Origin: Prevotellaceae bacterium
Lineage (GTDB): Bacteria > Bacteroidota > Bacteroidia > Bacteroidales > Bacteroidaceae
Length of the DNA: 23,036 nucleotides
Assembly (NCBI GenBank): GCA_021153165.1
Contig: JAGKTZ010000030.1
Coordinates: 1-23,036, forward strand
Direction of reading: 5' to 3'
How positions within the stretch are numbered: position 1 is the first letter of the stretch; every line of letters begins with the position of its first letter. The notes below the pieces were generated by a model. That model was not told where the DNA came from and searched no databases. It worked only from the letters and a program-made list of their open reading frames with translations. This document shows, piece by piece, positions 5,564 to 12,320 of this stretch. The position numbers were made by a program, and so were the translations under genes.

Positions 5564-8154
5564 AAACGATGATGAAATATATTCTCTCGCTGATCCTCTT
5601 CCTGTCAGCATCAGTGAGCCAAGCCTATGTGTGTGACCGTTTGGACATCATGGGTAGCAATGGATTGATTCAATCCTTTATGGTAGACGATATCAATAAG
5701 TTTACTTATTTGAAGGACAATCCTGCATCAGATGTATATACTACACTCCATATTGAATTGGTGACTGGGGCAACTTACGATTTCTCTATGGCAGAAATTG
5801 CTTCGATCATGTACCAGGGTGTGAGCAGTGATTATTTGGAAATCAAATGTGAAAGTGATCCCCATGCACCTATCGTGATGCTGGACTGTATAAACAACGA
5901 TCACTTGATGGGTGCAGACAAGCCACTGAACTGGACAGGCGATAAGCCCAACGGCAAGCCTCACTTTGATGTACGTCCTGAACCTGGCTACGTTCACGAA
6001 TTGGAAATCGTCGGTCAACTCACTGGCAATGTCTACAGCGATATCGAAGGATTCGTATTCTTGGATGTAAAGGAAAACAACTTGCTCGGTATCGATGCTT
6101 GGGCGTTCTATATGCCCAACGAACCCGTTGTGATCCGCAGCACATCAATGGAATTGAATACTTATCTCGGTTGCGATTTCTTGGGCAAGTACACAGGTTA
6201 TGAATATACTGCTGCAAATGGTTTGATAGATCGCGACAACATTCCTCCTTTGAGCATGGAACTCAAGGCGAATGGTACATGTCACATCAAGTCTGACGAT
6301 GCGATGAAGTACAACTTTGTTGACGTGTTCGAATACAAGCAAGGCAGCAACGGATTTACTCACTACGTAGAACCTAAAGAAGATGATGAAGAAGGCGCAG
6401 ACCTCGAACTCCGCGACCAACCCACTTATGGCGTGAACGGTACTTTCCTTGTGAACGACTATGTCGTCATCTCAATCCACGACTACAACCAAGACCGACA
6501 CGAAAATACCCGCATCTATGTGACTGGTAAGAAACCTTTCACTTATATCGGTGCATTCCGTACTGGCGATGCTTACAAGGGCCTGTTGGAAATGAAAGAT
6601 CAAGATACTGGCGAGTTGACACACGTATGGATGGACAACTATGGCTACATCTCAAAGGTAGCAACTTTGACATTCAAGAAAGGTACAAGCATCGGCGAAA
6701 CATCTGAAGCGATGATCGCTGTAGATGGTCAGACTATTGCAAAATACACCTATGTTTCGGGCAGCGCAGAACCTACTATTACTATGCAAGGTAAGGAAGC
6801 TGGTTACTACTTGCCAAAGGGTAGTGAAGCCGGTTCTATCTACTTCGATGGCTTTGGTACAGTGGAAATCGACGGTAAGGAATATTCTTACGTGATGGAA
6901 AGTGGTGTAGCTACGGTTGACTATAATGGCCAACAACGTGTGTTCATCCTCGATATGAATGCGATGACTTACACCGAACAAGTGGTAGATAAATGGGAAG
7001 GTCCATCGAAGTATATCAATGAAAAGGTACTTGGTTGCTTCGAAGGTGGTTCTGAAGTAGCTAAGCAAAAGGTTTACCTCTATATGGATCAAAACTTGAT
7101 GGGTAAGGAAAAGCCTGGTTACGCTGCACTCGATATCCAAATTTATGGCGATACTAAGTATTATTCAGCTGTGGCAGACTGCCAAAAGTATATCTATAAT
7201 GCTTCTGACAATACTATCACCTTGACTACAGTGTTGGCTGGTACTGGCCACAGAGGAACAAACCGTATGACCTTCGTCTTCCAGCTTTCTGCAGACAAGA
7301 AGACTGCTTGGCTGAAGGACACTGGTGCAGGCCAACGTATCTATTCGACATCTGACAATAGCTACGTAGTGCTCAATCAAGCAAACGCTCTCGTTGCTCC
7401 TGAAGTGAAACTGCCAGAATTGGCTGACGTCTACACAGCAACATACAATGGCACATCTGGCGAAACTCAAATCAAGGTAGCTGGTAAACTGTTGATTGAT
7501 CAAGATGCTAACGGCAGCAAGAAGGCAGGCTACGCTACACTGATCTGTAGTGCTGACGGCAAGGATTTGATCAATTCATGCGTGCCCTACGTTCTCGGCG
7601 AAACCAAACTCACCCTCAAGGGCGTGAAGGTAGGTGATGGCAATGGTGGAACAAAGACTACCGACGTCGTATTCACCGTGACAGAAGATGGCCGTATCCT
7701 CGGTCGCGAAACCTACTACGGCGTGACTGGTGGTATGAATGTAGACTTGACTACAGCAAGCCTCGTGCCTGAAGTGGCAGATGCTCAGTTGGCGAAGAAA
7801 TATACCGGTGACTTCTATCTAGGTGCAAGTGGTTATGAGGCAGAAGTGCCTTCGATCGTAGGTACACTCTATATCGACAGCACTGCAGAAGGCATCTTGC
7901 AAGCAGGTTATGCAACTCTTGATCTCCGTCTCAACGGCGCGAAGTTTATGTCTGCATCTGCTCCTTATGAACTCGTAGACAACAAACTTATCTTGAAAAA
8001 CTTTGGTGTGAAGGATACAGATTCTGCCGACCTTGTATTTGAAATCGGCGCAGATGGTTCTTTGCAAGCTACGGGTAAGGTTTATGGTACATATTCATAC
8101 GCAAGTTGCTATGTGAATATGGCTAAGACTAAGATGACTCCTGTCAAGGAATAA
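5560..8154 (+). CDS. Large secreted protein with three C-terminal tandem repeats
   Basis: This is an 864-residue protein. The ATG overlaps the previous stop, and a signal peptide covers about residues 1-22 (SQA before Y23). Residues about 28-86 hold two half-repeats of the short domain also seen in its neighbours (SNG to NKFTY, then VTG to ASIMY). The middle (about 90-485) is beta-rich with no recognised family. Residues about 489-864 are three tandem repeats of 120-135 residues. Each has a Y/F-x-G start, a strand like 'G-x-L-x-x-D', the landmark GYA-(A/T)-L at residues about 519, 656 and 782, and a closing YG or Y strand. The pattern resembles small beta-barrels, but I cannot assign a family. 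No T9SS CTD is visible at the end (KMTPVKE). A terminator follows directly. Confidence 0.85.
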   Translation: MKTMMKYILSLILFLSASVSQAYVCDRLDIMGSNGLIQSFMVDDINKFTYLKDNPASDVYTTLHIELVTGATYDFSMAEIASIMYQGVSSDYLEIKCESDPHAPIVMLDCINNDHLMGADKPLNWTGDKPNGKPHFDVRPEPGYVHELEIVGQLTGNVYSDIEGFVFLDVKENNLLGIDAWAFYMPNEPVVIRSTSMELNTYLGCDFLGKYTGYEYTAANGLIDRDNIPPLSMELKANGTCHIKSDDAMKYNFVDVFEYKQGSNGFTHYVEPKEDDEEGADLELRDQPTYGVNGTFLVNDYVVISIHDYNQDRHENTRIYVTGKKPFTYIGAFRTGDAYKGLLEMKDQDTGELTHVWMDNYGYISKVATLTFKKGTSIGETSEAMIAVDGQTIAKYTYVSGSAEPTITMQGKEAGYYLPKGSEAGSIYFDGFGTVEIDGKEYSYVMESGVATVDYNGQQRVFILDMNAMTYTEQVVDKWEGPSKYINEKVLGCFEGGSEVAKQKVYLYMDQNLMGKEKPGYAALDIQIYGDTKYYSAVADCQKYIYNASDNTITLTTVLAGTGHRGTNRMTFVFQLSADKKTAWLKDTGAGQRIYSTSDNSYVVLNQANALVAPEVKLPELADVYTATYNGTSGETQIKVAGKLLIDQDANGSKKAGYATLICSADGKDLINSCVPYVLGETKLTLKGVKVGDGNGGTKTTDVVFTVTEDGRILGRETYYGVTGGMNVDLTTASLVPEVADAQLAKKYTGDFYLGASGYEAEVPSIVGTLYIDSTAEGILQAGYATLDLRLNGAKFMSASAPYELVDNKLILKNFGVKDTDSADLVFEIGADGSLQATGKVYGTYSYASCYVNMAKTKMTPVKE

Positions 8155-8177
8155 TCGATACCTATAATATATAATAG

Positions 8178-8216
8178 CCGACGGCGCTCCCCATAGAGTG
8201 TCGTCGGTTGTTTTTT
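8178..8216 (+). terminator. Intrinsic terminator of the secreted-protein cluster
   Basis: CCGACG (8178-8183) pairs with CGTCGG (8202-8207). The stem is extended inward by GU and CG pairs and a CTC/GAG tip. TTG and a T6 run follow immediately. It is placed 23 bases after the last stop codon of the cluster. Confidence 0.85.
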
Positions 8217-8626
8217 GTAGTAATGCGCTGGCGTATCACACGTGTCTCGCAGAAGTGTTGCCGAATGGGTTATATAGAAATCTCACGTTAAGTCAATTCA
8301 GCGAATTCGGTGTGGAGCAATTGTTTAGCGTGACATCCGTGGTGCGTCGAGGCCTATTCAGAAGCCACAATATAATATCTCTAAAAAAAAGTCTAACCTT
8401 TTTCAAAAAACATTAGACCTTTTTTAAACGAGACGTCGCGAAATTTTCACAAGGTCTTGACTTTTTTGACAGGGTAGGGGAGTGAACTCTCGTTGTGTAA
8501 CCATAGCCTGCTCATTCTTGCCTGATTGAGATGGCTTGTCTATTGGATTTGTGTCCAAATACAGATAGTGACGTGCGATGTGTGATGTCGTTTGCTGTGG
8601 CATGAGATAAAGGATTAAAATGGGTT
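8217..8626. other. Intergenic region without a gene
   Basis: No supported gene. It contains the second copy of the structured repeat (8383-8467) and, near 8229-8250, a GGCGTATCAC-type sequence that recurs in diverged form at 22879-22900. A 72-codon open frame here starts inside the terminator and lacks any recognisable feature. Confidence 0.6.
8383..8467. repeat. Structured AT-rich repeat, copy 2
   Basis: This copy has an A8 run, GTCTAACC, TTTTT and then an insertion that contains AGACC and T6. The core CGAGACGTCGCGAAATTT follows, then AAGGTCTTGAC and T6. AGACCTT (8415-8421) pairs with AAGGTCT (8451-8457), and GTCTAA (8391-8396) with TTAGAC (8413-8418). The core is identical to that of the copy at 97-170, and the orientation is the same. 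Confidence 0.7.
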
Positions 8627-8657
8627 GTTGCATTTTAATAAATTATTTGTATATTTG
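8627..8657 (+). promoter_or_regulatory. Promoter of the PH-domain gene
   Basis: A GTTG -33 element (8627-8630), a 19-base spacer and TATATTTG (8650-8657) fit the Bacteroidota primary-sigma consensus well. Transcription would start near 8664, about 40 bases before the start codon. Confidence 0.7.
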
Positions 8658-8705
8658 TTGCGAAATATGATAAATTATTATTAACCCTTAAATCTATAAT
8701 AAACT

Positions 8706-9083
8706 ATGGGACTATTTGACAAACTTATGGGTAATGCAACAGAAGTTTCATTAGACCAGATCCAAAGCGAATTCGCTCCACTTTTATGCTCAAATGAGCA
8801 AATCGTAGCTGCTTTTGCAGTATTCCGTGATAAGTGGGTGTTTACTAACAAGCGTCTTATCCTATTGGATATCCAGGGTATGGGTAGCAAGAGAGATTAT
8901 CACTCTTACCCTTATCGCTCTATAGATCACTTCCGTATTGAAACTGCAGGCACATTTGATGATGATGCTGAGATTACATTGTGGATTAAGGGTCTTGAAC
9001 AACCTTTGGAAAAAGAATTGAGCAAAAGCGTTGACGTTAAACGTCTGCAACAACTTTTGGCAGAGTTTGTACTCAATGGATAA
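8706..9083 (+). CDS. Bacterial PH-domain protein (bPH_1, YvbH-like)
   Basis: This 125-residue cytoplasmic protein has no signal peptide or membrane segment. Nearly its whole length matches the single-domain bacterial PH family (Pfam bPH_1, formerly DUF1696). The landmarks are an N-terminal GLFDKLMGNATEV, RDKWVFTNKRLILLD near residues 41-56, an SYPYRSIDHF strand and ETAGTFDDDAEI near 79-91. These proteins form PH-fold rings in known structures, and their biological role is not settled. The gene has its own promoter and terminator, so it is monocistronic, and its position beside the hpf-tuf region may be incidental. There is no Shine-Dalgarno sequence, only an AT-rich leader. Confidence 0.9.
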   Translation: MGLFDKLMGNATEVSLDQIQSEFAPLLCSNEQIVAAFAVFRDKWVFTNKRLILLDIQGMGSKRDYHSYPYRSIDHFRIETAGTFDDDAEITLWIKGLEQPLEKELSKSVDVKRLQQLLAEFVLNG

Positions 9084-9102
9084 TTGATACATATATTGAG
9101 TG

Positions 9103-9137
9103 AGAACATCGTCATGCGGTATGGCGATGTTCTTTTA
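9103..9137 (+). terminator. Intrinsic terminator of the PH-domain gene
   Basis: AGAACATCGTCAT (from 9103) pairs with ATGGCGATGTTCT (to 9133), with one GU pair and a five-base loop. The T-rich end TTTTATT follows, about 20 bases after the stop codon. Confidence 0.85.
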
Positions 9138-9346
9138 TTAATATATATATGTGTGTTATAGAGCGTGGCCTTGTGAATATAAAATATGCAGAGGCTTTGG
9201 GAGGCCCAGATAGACTTTCCTATTATTCAACGCCTGATATGGTGGTTGGCAGGGCGTGTAAAATATGTTGTAAAGCAAACTTTATTATCTGAAATCCCGA
9301 AATGTTCCAAATATTCTTCCGATTTATGAAAAAATAACAGAGAAAA
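9138..9346. other. Intergenic region upstream of hpf, no gene seen
   Basis: It starts with an alternating AT run. AGAGCGTGG at 9160-9168 is complementary to CCACGCTCT at 9450-9458, just upstream of hpf. I recognise no protein gene and none of the common structural RNAs (RNase P, tmRNA, SRP) in it. Confidence 0.5.
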
Positions 9347-9378
9347 TTGTTTTGCGAACGAAAAAAGTAGTATATTCG
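9347..9378 (+). promoter_or_regulatory. Candidate promoter of hpf
   Basis: TATATTCG (9371-9378) differs from TAnnTTTG by one base. A TTG lies 21 bases upstream (9347-9349), with a better TTTG at 9351-9354 but a spacing of only 16. Transcription starting near 9385 would give a leader of about 107 bases. That leader contains the CAGAGG/CCTCTG hairpin (about 9390-9413). Confidence 0.45.
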
Positions 9379-9478
9379 CCATTGAAAGCAGAGGATCACA
9401 TCCGCCTCTGTGCAGATGTAACCTCAGCATATTATTAAATTTCATAGAACCACGCTCTGAAAAGAGTATAAAAGAAAA

Positions 9479-9486
9479 AAAGGAGG
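9479..9486 (+). promoter_or_regulatory. Strong Shine-Dalgarno sequence of hpf
   Basis: AAAGGAGG (within AAAGGAGGT) lies five bases before the ATG of hpf and is close to a perfect complement of the 16S rRNA 3' end. No other start codon in this window has a comparable motif; the ribosomal-protein and polymerase genes are preceded by AT-rich, purine-poor leaders. Confidence 0.9.
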
Positions 9487-9491
9487 TCACT

Positions 9492-9788
9492 ATGCAAGTT
9501 AGAGTACAATCCATTCATTTCGATGCAACAGAAAAGTTGCAAGCGTTTATTGAAAAGAAAACAGCAAAGTTTGCCAAAGTTTGTGAAGACGCAACAGTTG
9601 ATGTGGTACTCAAAGTAGTAAAGCCAGAAACTGCGATGAACAAAGAAGTGCAAATGAGTATTACGATGCCTGGTGGAAATATGCACGCGGATAAAACTTG
9701 CGATACATTCGAAGAAGGCATAGATCTCTGTGTCGAAGCATTGCAGAAGCAAGTAGAGAAATTTAAGGAAAAACAACGTACTAAATAA
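9492..9788 (+). CDS. hpf: Ribosome hibernation-promoting factor, short form
   Basis: This 98-residue protein is of the HPF/RaiA (YfiA) family. It binds the 30S decoding centre, blocks tRNA and mRNA, and helps store inactive ribosomes in slow growth. The beta-alpha-beta-beta-beta-alpha layout fits: VRVQSIHFDATEKLQAFIEK at the start, then VDVVLKVV, VQMSITMPGGNMHADKT, and a final helix EEGIDLCVEALQKQVEKFK. It lacks the C-terminal dimerisation domain of long HPF, so it is a short form. The start is fixed by the strong Shine-Dalgarno sequence just upstream. In Bacteroidales this gene commonly lies just before the tRNA-tuf operon, as here. No terminator is evident after it, so reading into the tRNA promoter region is possible. 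Confidence 0.93.
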   Translation: MQVRVQSIHFDATEKLQAFIEKKTAKFAKVCEDATVDVVLKVVKPETAMNKEVQMSITMPGGNMHADKTCDTFEEGIDLCVEALQKQVEKFKEKQRTK

Positions 9789-9806
9789 AAAAATACCCAA
9801 AAAAGT

Positions 9807-9836
9807 TTTGCGGGTAAAAAATAATGCCTAACTTTG
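9807..9836 (+). promoter_or_regulatory. Promoter of the tRNA-tuf operon
   Basis: TTTG (9807-9810), an 18-base spacer and TAACTTTG (9829-9836) make a near-ideal Bacteroidota -33/-7 promoter, as expected for a highly expressed operon. Transcription would start near 9842, about 60 bases before tRNA-Tyr. GCAGCCG (9836-9842) and CGGCTGC (9864-9870) form a perfect inverted repeat around the start site. Confidence 0.85.
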
Positions 9837-9900
9837 CAGCCGTTTCCTAGCCACTTTTTGGAGCGGCTGCAGGTTTCGGCTACAAAATTTAAGGAAATAA

Positions 9901-9983
9901 GGGCAAATACCAGAGTGGCCAAATGGGGCAGACTGTAAATCTGCTGGCTTACGCCTTCGGTGGTTCGAATCCATCTTTGCCCA
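9901..9983 (+). tRNA. tRNA-Tyr (GTA)
   Basis: The acceptor arms GGGCAAA (9901-9907) and TTTGCCC (9976-9982) pair fully; the discriminator is A. The anticodon GTA lies at 9935-9937, and a long variable arm of class II follows, as expected for bacterial tRNA-Tyr. GGTTCGAATCC forms the T arm. The 3' CCA is not encoded. Confidence 0.97.
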
Positions 9984-10002
9984 CTTACCAACATTAAGGA
10001 AT

Positions 10003-10075
10003 GCGGAAGTAGCTCAGTTGGTAGAGCACTAGCCTTCCAAGCTGGGGGTCGCGAGTTCGAGCCTCGTCTTCCGCT
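10003..10075 (+). tRNA. tRNA-Gly (TCC)
   Basis: The acceptor arms GCGGAAG (10003-10009) and CTTCCGC (10068-10074) pair fully; the discriminator is T. The anticodon loop CTTCCAA puts TCC at 10036-10038. The D arm (AGCTCAGTTGGTAGAGC) and T arm (GAGTTCGAGCC) are standard. CCA is not encoded. Confidence 0.97.
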
Positions 10076-10082
10076 CACCTTC

Positions 10083-10154
<72 letters not shown>

Positions 10155-10204
10155 CTTCTTTGAGAGATAATAGAAAATTATTCACATATAAATATTATAC
10201 AGCT

Positions 10205-11386
10205 ATGGCTAAAGAGAAATTCGAGCGTTCAAAACCGCACGTAAACATCGGTACCATTGGTCACGTTGACCACGGTAAAACTACTTTGACTGCTGCTATT
10301 ACTACAGTATTGGCAAAGAAGGGTCTTTCTGAATTGCGTTCTTTCGATTCTATCGACAATGCTCCTGAAGAAAAGGAACGTGGTATCACTATCAACACTT
10401 CACACGTTGAGTACGAAACTGCTAACCGTCACTACGCACACGTTGACTGTCCAGGTCACGCCGACTACGTAAAGAACATGGTTACTGGTGCTGCTCAAAT
10501 GGACGGTGCTATCATCGTATGTGCTGCAACTGATGGTCCTATGCCTCAAACTCGTGAGCACATCCTTCTCGCTCGTCAGGTAAACGTACCTCGTCTCGTT
10601 GTTTTCTTGAACAAGTGTGACATGGTTGATGATGAAGAAATGCTCGAACTCGTTGAAATGGAAATGAGCGAACTTCTTACATCTTATGACTTCGAAGAAG
10701 ATACTCCTATCATCCGCGGTTCTGCACTCGGTGGTTTGAACGGTGTTGCTGAATGGGAAGAAAAGATCATGGAACTCATGGAAGCTTGCGATACTTGGAT
10801 CCAAGAACCAGAACGTGACCGTGACAAACCATTCTTGATGCCTGTTGAAGACGTGTTCTCTATCACTGGTCGTGGTACTGTAGCTACAGGTCGTGTTGAA
10901 ACTGGTGTTATCAAGGTTGGTGACGAAGTTCAAATCCTTGGTCTCGGTGAAGACAAGAAGTCAGTTGTAACTGGTGTTGAAATGTTCCGTAAGTTGCTCG
11001 ATCAAGGTGAAGCTGGTGACAACGTAGGTCTCCTCCTCCGCGGTATCGACAAGAACGAAATCAAGCGTGGTATGGTTATCACTCACCCAGGTGTAATCAA
11101 ACCTCACCAAAAGTTCAAGGCTTCTATCTACGTATTGAAGAAAGAAGAAGGTGGTCGTCACACTCCATTCGGTAACAAGTATCGTCCACAATTCTACCTC
11201 CGTACTATGGACTGTACAGGTGAAATCCACCTCCCAGAAGGTACTGAAATGGTAATGCCTGGTGATAACGTTGAAATCACTGTAGAATTGATCTACGCTG
11301 TTGCATTGAACGTTGGTCTCCGTTTCGCTATCCGCGAAGGTGGTCGTACAGTAGGTTCTGGTCAAATCACAGAAATCCTCGACTAA
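10205..11386 (+). CDS. tuf: Elongation factor Tu
   Basis: This 393-residue GTPase carries aminoacyl-tRNA to the ribosomal A site in the cytoplasm. The G domain shows GHVDHGKT (19-26), RGITI in switch I, DCPGH (81-85) and NKCD (136-139). Beta-barrel domains 2 and 3 follow to the end (GRGTVATGRVE; GGRTVGSGQITEILD). The start was placed at MAKEKFERSK, the universal EF-Tu beginning; an in-frame ATG at 10160 would add 15 residues that fit no EF-Tu. It is transcribed behind three tRNAs that it may itself deliver, a grouping common in Bacteroidales. There is no Shine-Dalgarno sequence despite the very high expression expected. A stable hairpin follows the stop. Confidence 0.98.
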   Translation: MAKEKFERSKPHVNIGTIGHVDHGKTTLTAAITTVLAKKGLSELRSFDSIDNAPEEKERGITINTSHVEYETANRHYAHVDCPGHADYVKNMVTGAAQMDGAIIVCAATDGPMPQTREHILLARQVNVPRLVVFLNKCDMVDDEEMLELVEMEMSELLTSYDFEEDTPIIRGSALGGLNGVAEWEEKIMELMEACDTWIQEPERDRDKPFLMPVEDVFSITGRGTVATGRVETGVIKVGDEVQILGLGEDKKSVVTGVEMFRKLLDQGEAGDNVGLLLRGIDKNEIKRGMVITHPGVIKPHQKFKASIYVLKKEEGGRHTPFGNKYRPQFYLRTMDCTGEIHLPEGTEMVMPGDNVEITVELIYAVALNVGLRFAIREGGRTVGSGQITEILD

Positions 11387-11404
11387 TCAATAGTTAGATA
11401 AATC

Positions 11405-11436
11405 ATAGTCCTCGCTAATGAGGCGAGGACTATTTT
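11405..11436 (+). terminator. Hairpin between tuf and tRNA-Trp (partial terminator or processing stem)
   Basis: ATAGTCCTCGC (11405-11415) and GCGAGGACTAT (11423-11433) form a perfect 11-bp stem with a seven-base loop. Only TTT lies between the stem and the first base of tRNA-Trp. The T-run is too short for full termination, so it may set the ratio of tuf to downstream genes or guide 5' processing of the tRNA. Confidence 0.6.
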
Positions 11437-11509
11437 ACGGGAATAGCTCAGTCGGTAGAGCACTGGTCTCCAAAACCAGGTGTCGGGAGTTCGAGCCTCT
11501 CTTCCCGTG
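11437..11509 (+). tRNA. tRNA-Trp (CCA)
   Basis: The acceptor arms ACGGGAA (11437-11443) and TTCCCGT (11502-11508) pair fully; the discriminator is G. The anticodon stem CTGGT/ACCAG encloses CTCCAAA, with CCA at 11470-11472. The 3' CCA is not encoded. secE begins 17 bases later. Confidence 0.97.
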
Positions 11510-11526
11510 CTAAAAAGATAAATTGT

Positions 11527-11721
11527 ATGTTTAAGAAGTTTATCACATATTGTAAAGAATCATACGAAGAACTAGCTAATAAAACCACGTGGCCAACTAG
11601 AAAGGAGCTCACTCATTCTGCGATAGTAGTATTAGTAGCTTCCATCATTATCGCTTTGGTAGTGTTTGCTGAAGATTCAGTGTTTAAGTTCGTCATGGAG
11701 GCTATTTATCCTAAAGCATAA
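11527..11721 (+). CDS. secE: Preprotein translocase subunit SecE
   Basis: This 64-residue inner-membrane protein clamps SecY in the SecYEG channel. The amphipathic N-terminal part carries the family motif ESYEELANKTTWPTRKEL (about 11-28). A single membrane segment at about 31-48 (SAIVVLVASIIIALVVF) follows. This is the short one-helix form usual outside enterobacteria. It lies 17 bases after tRNA-Trp and 5 bases before nusG, the standard secE-nusG pairing. Confidence 0.95.
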   Translation: MFKKFITYCKESYEELANKTTWPTRKELTHSAIVVLVASIIIALVVFAEDSVFKFVMEAIYPKA

Positions 11722-11726
11722 CGACA

Positions 11727-12269
11727 ATGGCAGAAGTACAAATGTCTTGGTATGTGCTCCGTGCTGTTAGCGGAAAGGAAGCGAAAGTTAAGGAATACAT
11801 TGATGCTGAAATCAAAAATGGACGCTTGGGTGGCAATGTCGCTCAAGTGTTAATTCCTACTGAGAAAGTTGTCCAAGTACGTAATGGTAAGCGCGTAGTA
11901 AAAGAGAGAAACTATCTCCCTGGTTATGTCTTGGTAGAAGCGCGTCTTGTAGGCGAAATCGCCCACGAACTCCGTTTTACACCAAATGTATTAGGATTCT
12001 TAGGTGGATTGGATAACCCAACTCCCCTCCGTGAAAGTGAAGTGAATCGAATCTTGGGTAAGGTTGACGAAATGCAGGAAGAAACTGTAGACGTTGCCAT
12101 TCCTTTCGAAGTGGGTGAAGCTGTGAAGGTGATCGAAGGTCCTTTCAATGGATTCTCTGGTGTTATCGAAAAGGTAGACAATGAGAAGAAGAAAGTGACC
12201 GTGACTGTTAAGGTCTTTGGTCGCAGCACAGGTCTTGATCTTGGTTTTATGCAAGTAGAGAAAGAATAA
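11727..12269 (+). CDS. nusG: Transcription termination/antitermination factor NusG
   Basis: This 180-residue elongation factor binds the RNA polymerase clamp and links polymerase to Rho or ribosomal S10. The NGN domain covers about residues 6-115, with SWYVLRAVSGKEAKV, the LPGYVLVEARL strand and TPNVLGFLGG. A KOW domain follows at about 128-160 (VGEAVKVIEGPFNGFSGVIE). The protein ends on a typical LDLGFMQVEKE. No extra domain is inserted between NGN and KOW. It is cotranscribed with secE and the rplKAJL genes. Confidence 0.96.
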   Translation: MAEVQMSWYVLRAVSGKEAKVKEYIDAEIKNGRLGGNVAQVLIPTEKVVQVRNGKRVVKERNYLPGYVLVEARLVGEIAHELRFTPNVLGFLGGLDNPTPLRESEVNRILGKVDEMQEETVDVAIPFEVGEAVKVIEGPFNGFSGVIEKVDNEKKKVTVTVKVFGRSTGLDLGFMQVEKE

Positions 12270-12320
12270 GTATTGTTACGTGCTGAATTCTTTCTATAAC
12301 ATTCAAATTTAATAATAACA

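Noticed and set aside
8198..8416. 72-codon plus-strand open frame after the secreted cluster
   Set aside because: It begins inside the cluster terminator, ends within the structured repeat and shows no protein-like features.
9138..9491. Possible classic structural RNA (RNase P, tmRNA, SRP, 6S) upstream of hpf
   Set aside because: None of the conserved core sequences of these RNAs is present; only an isolated long-range complementarity remains, reported separately.
9515..10078. 187-codon minus-strand open frame across hpf and two tRNAs
   Set aside because: It is antisense to hpf, tRNA-Tyr and tRNA-Gly. Its translation contains the RWIRTTEGVS-type text that arises whenever tRNA genes are translated backwards.
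10160..10204. Upstream in-frame start for tuf
   Set aside because: EF-Tu proteins begin at MAKEKFER; the extra residues are translated tRNA-tuf spacer.
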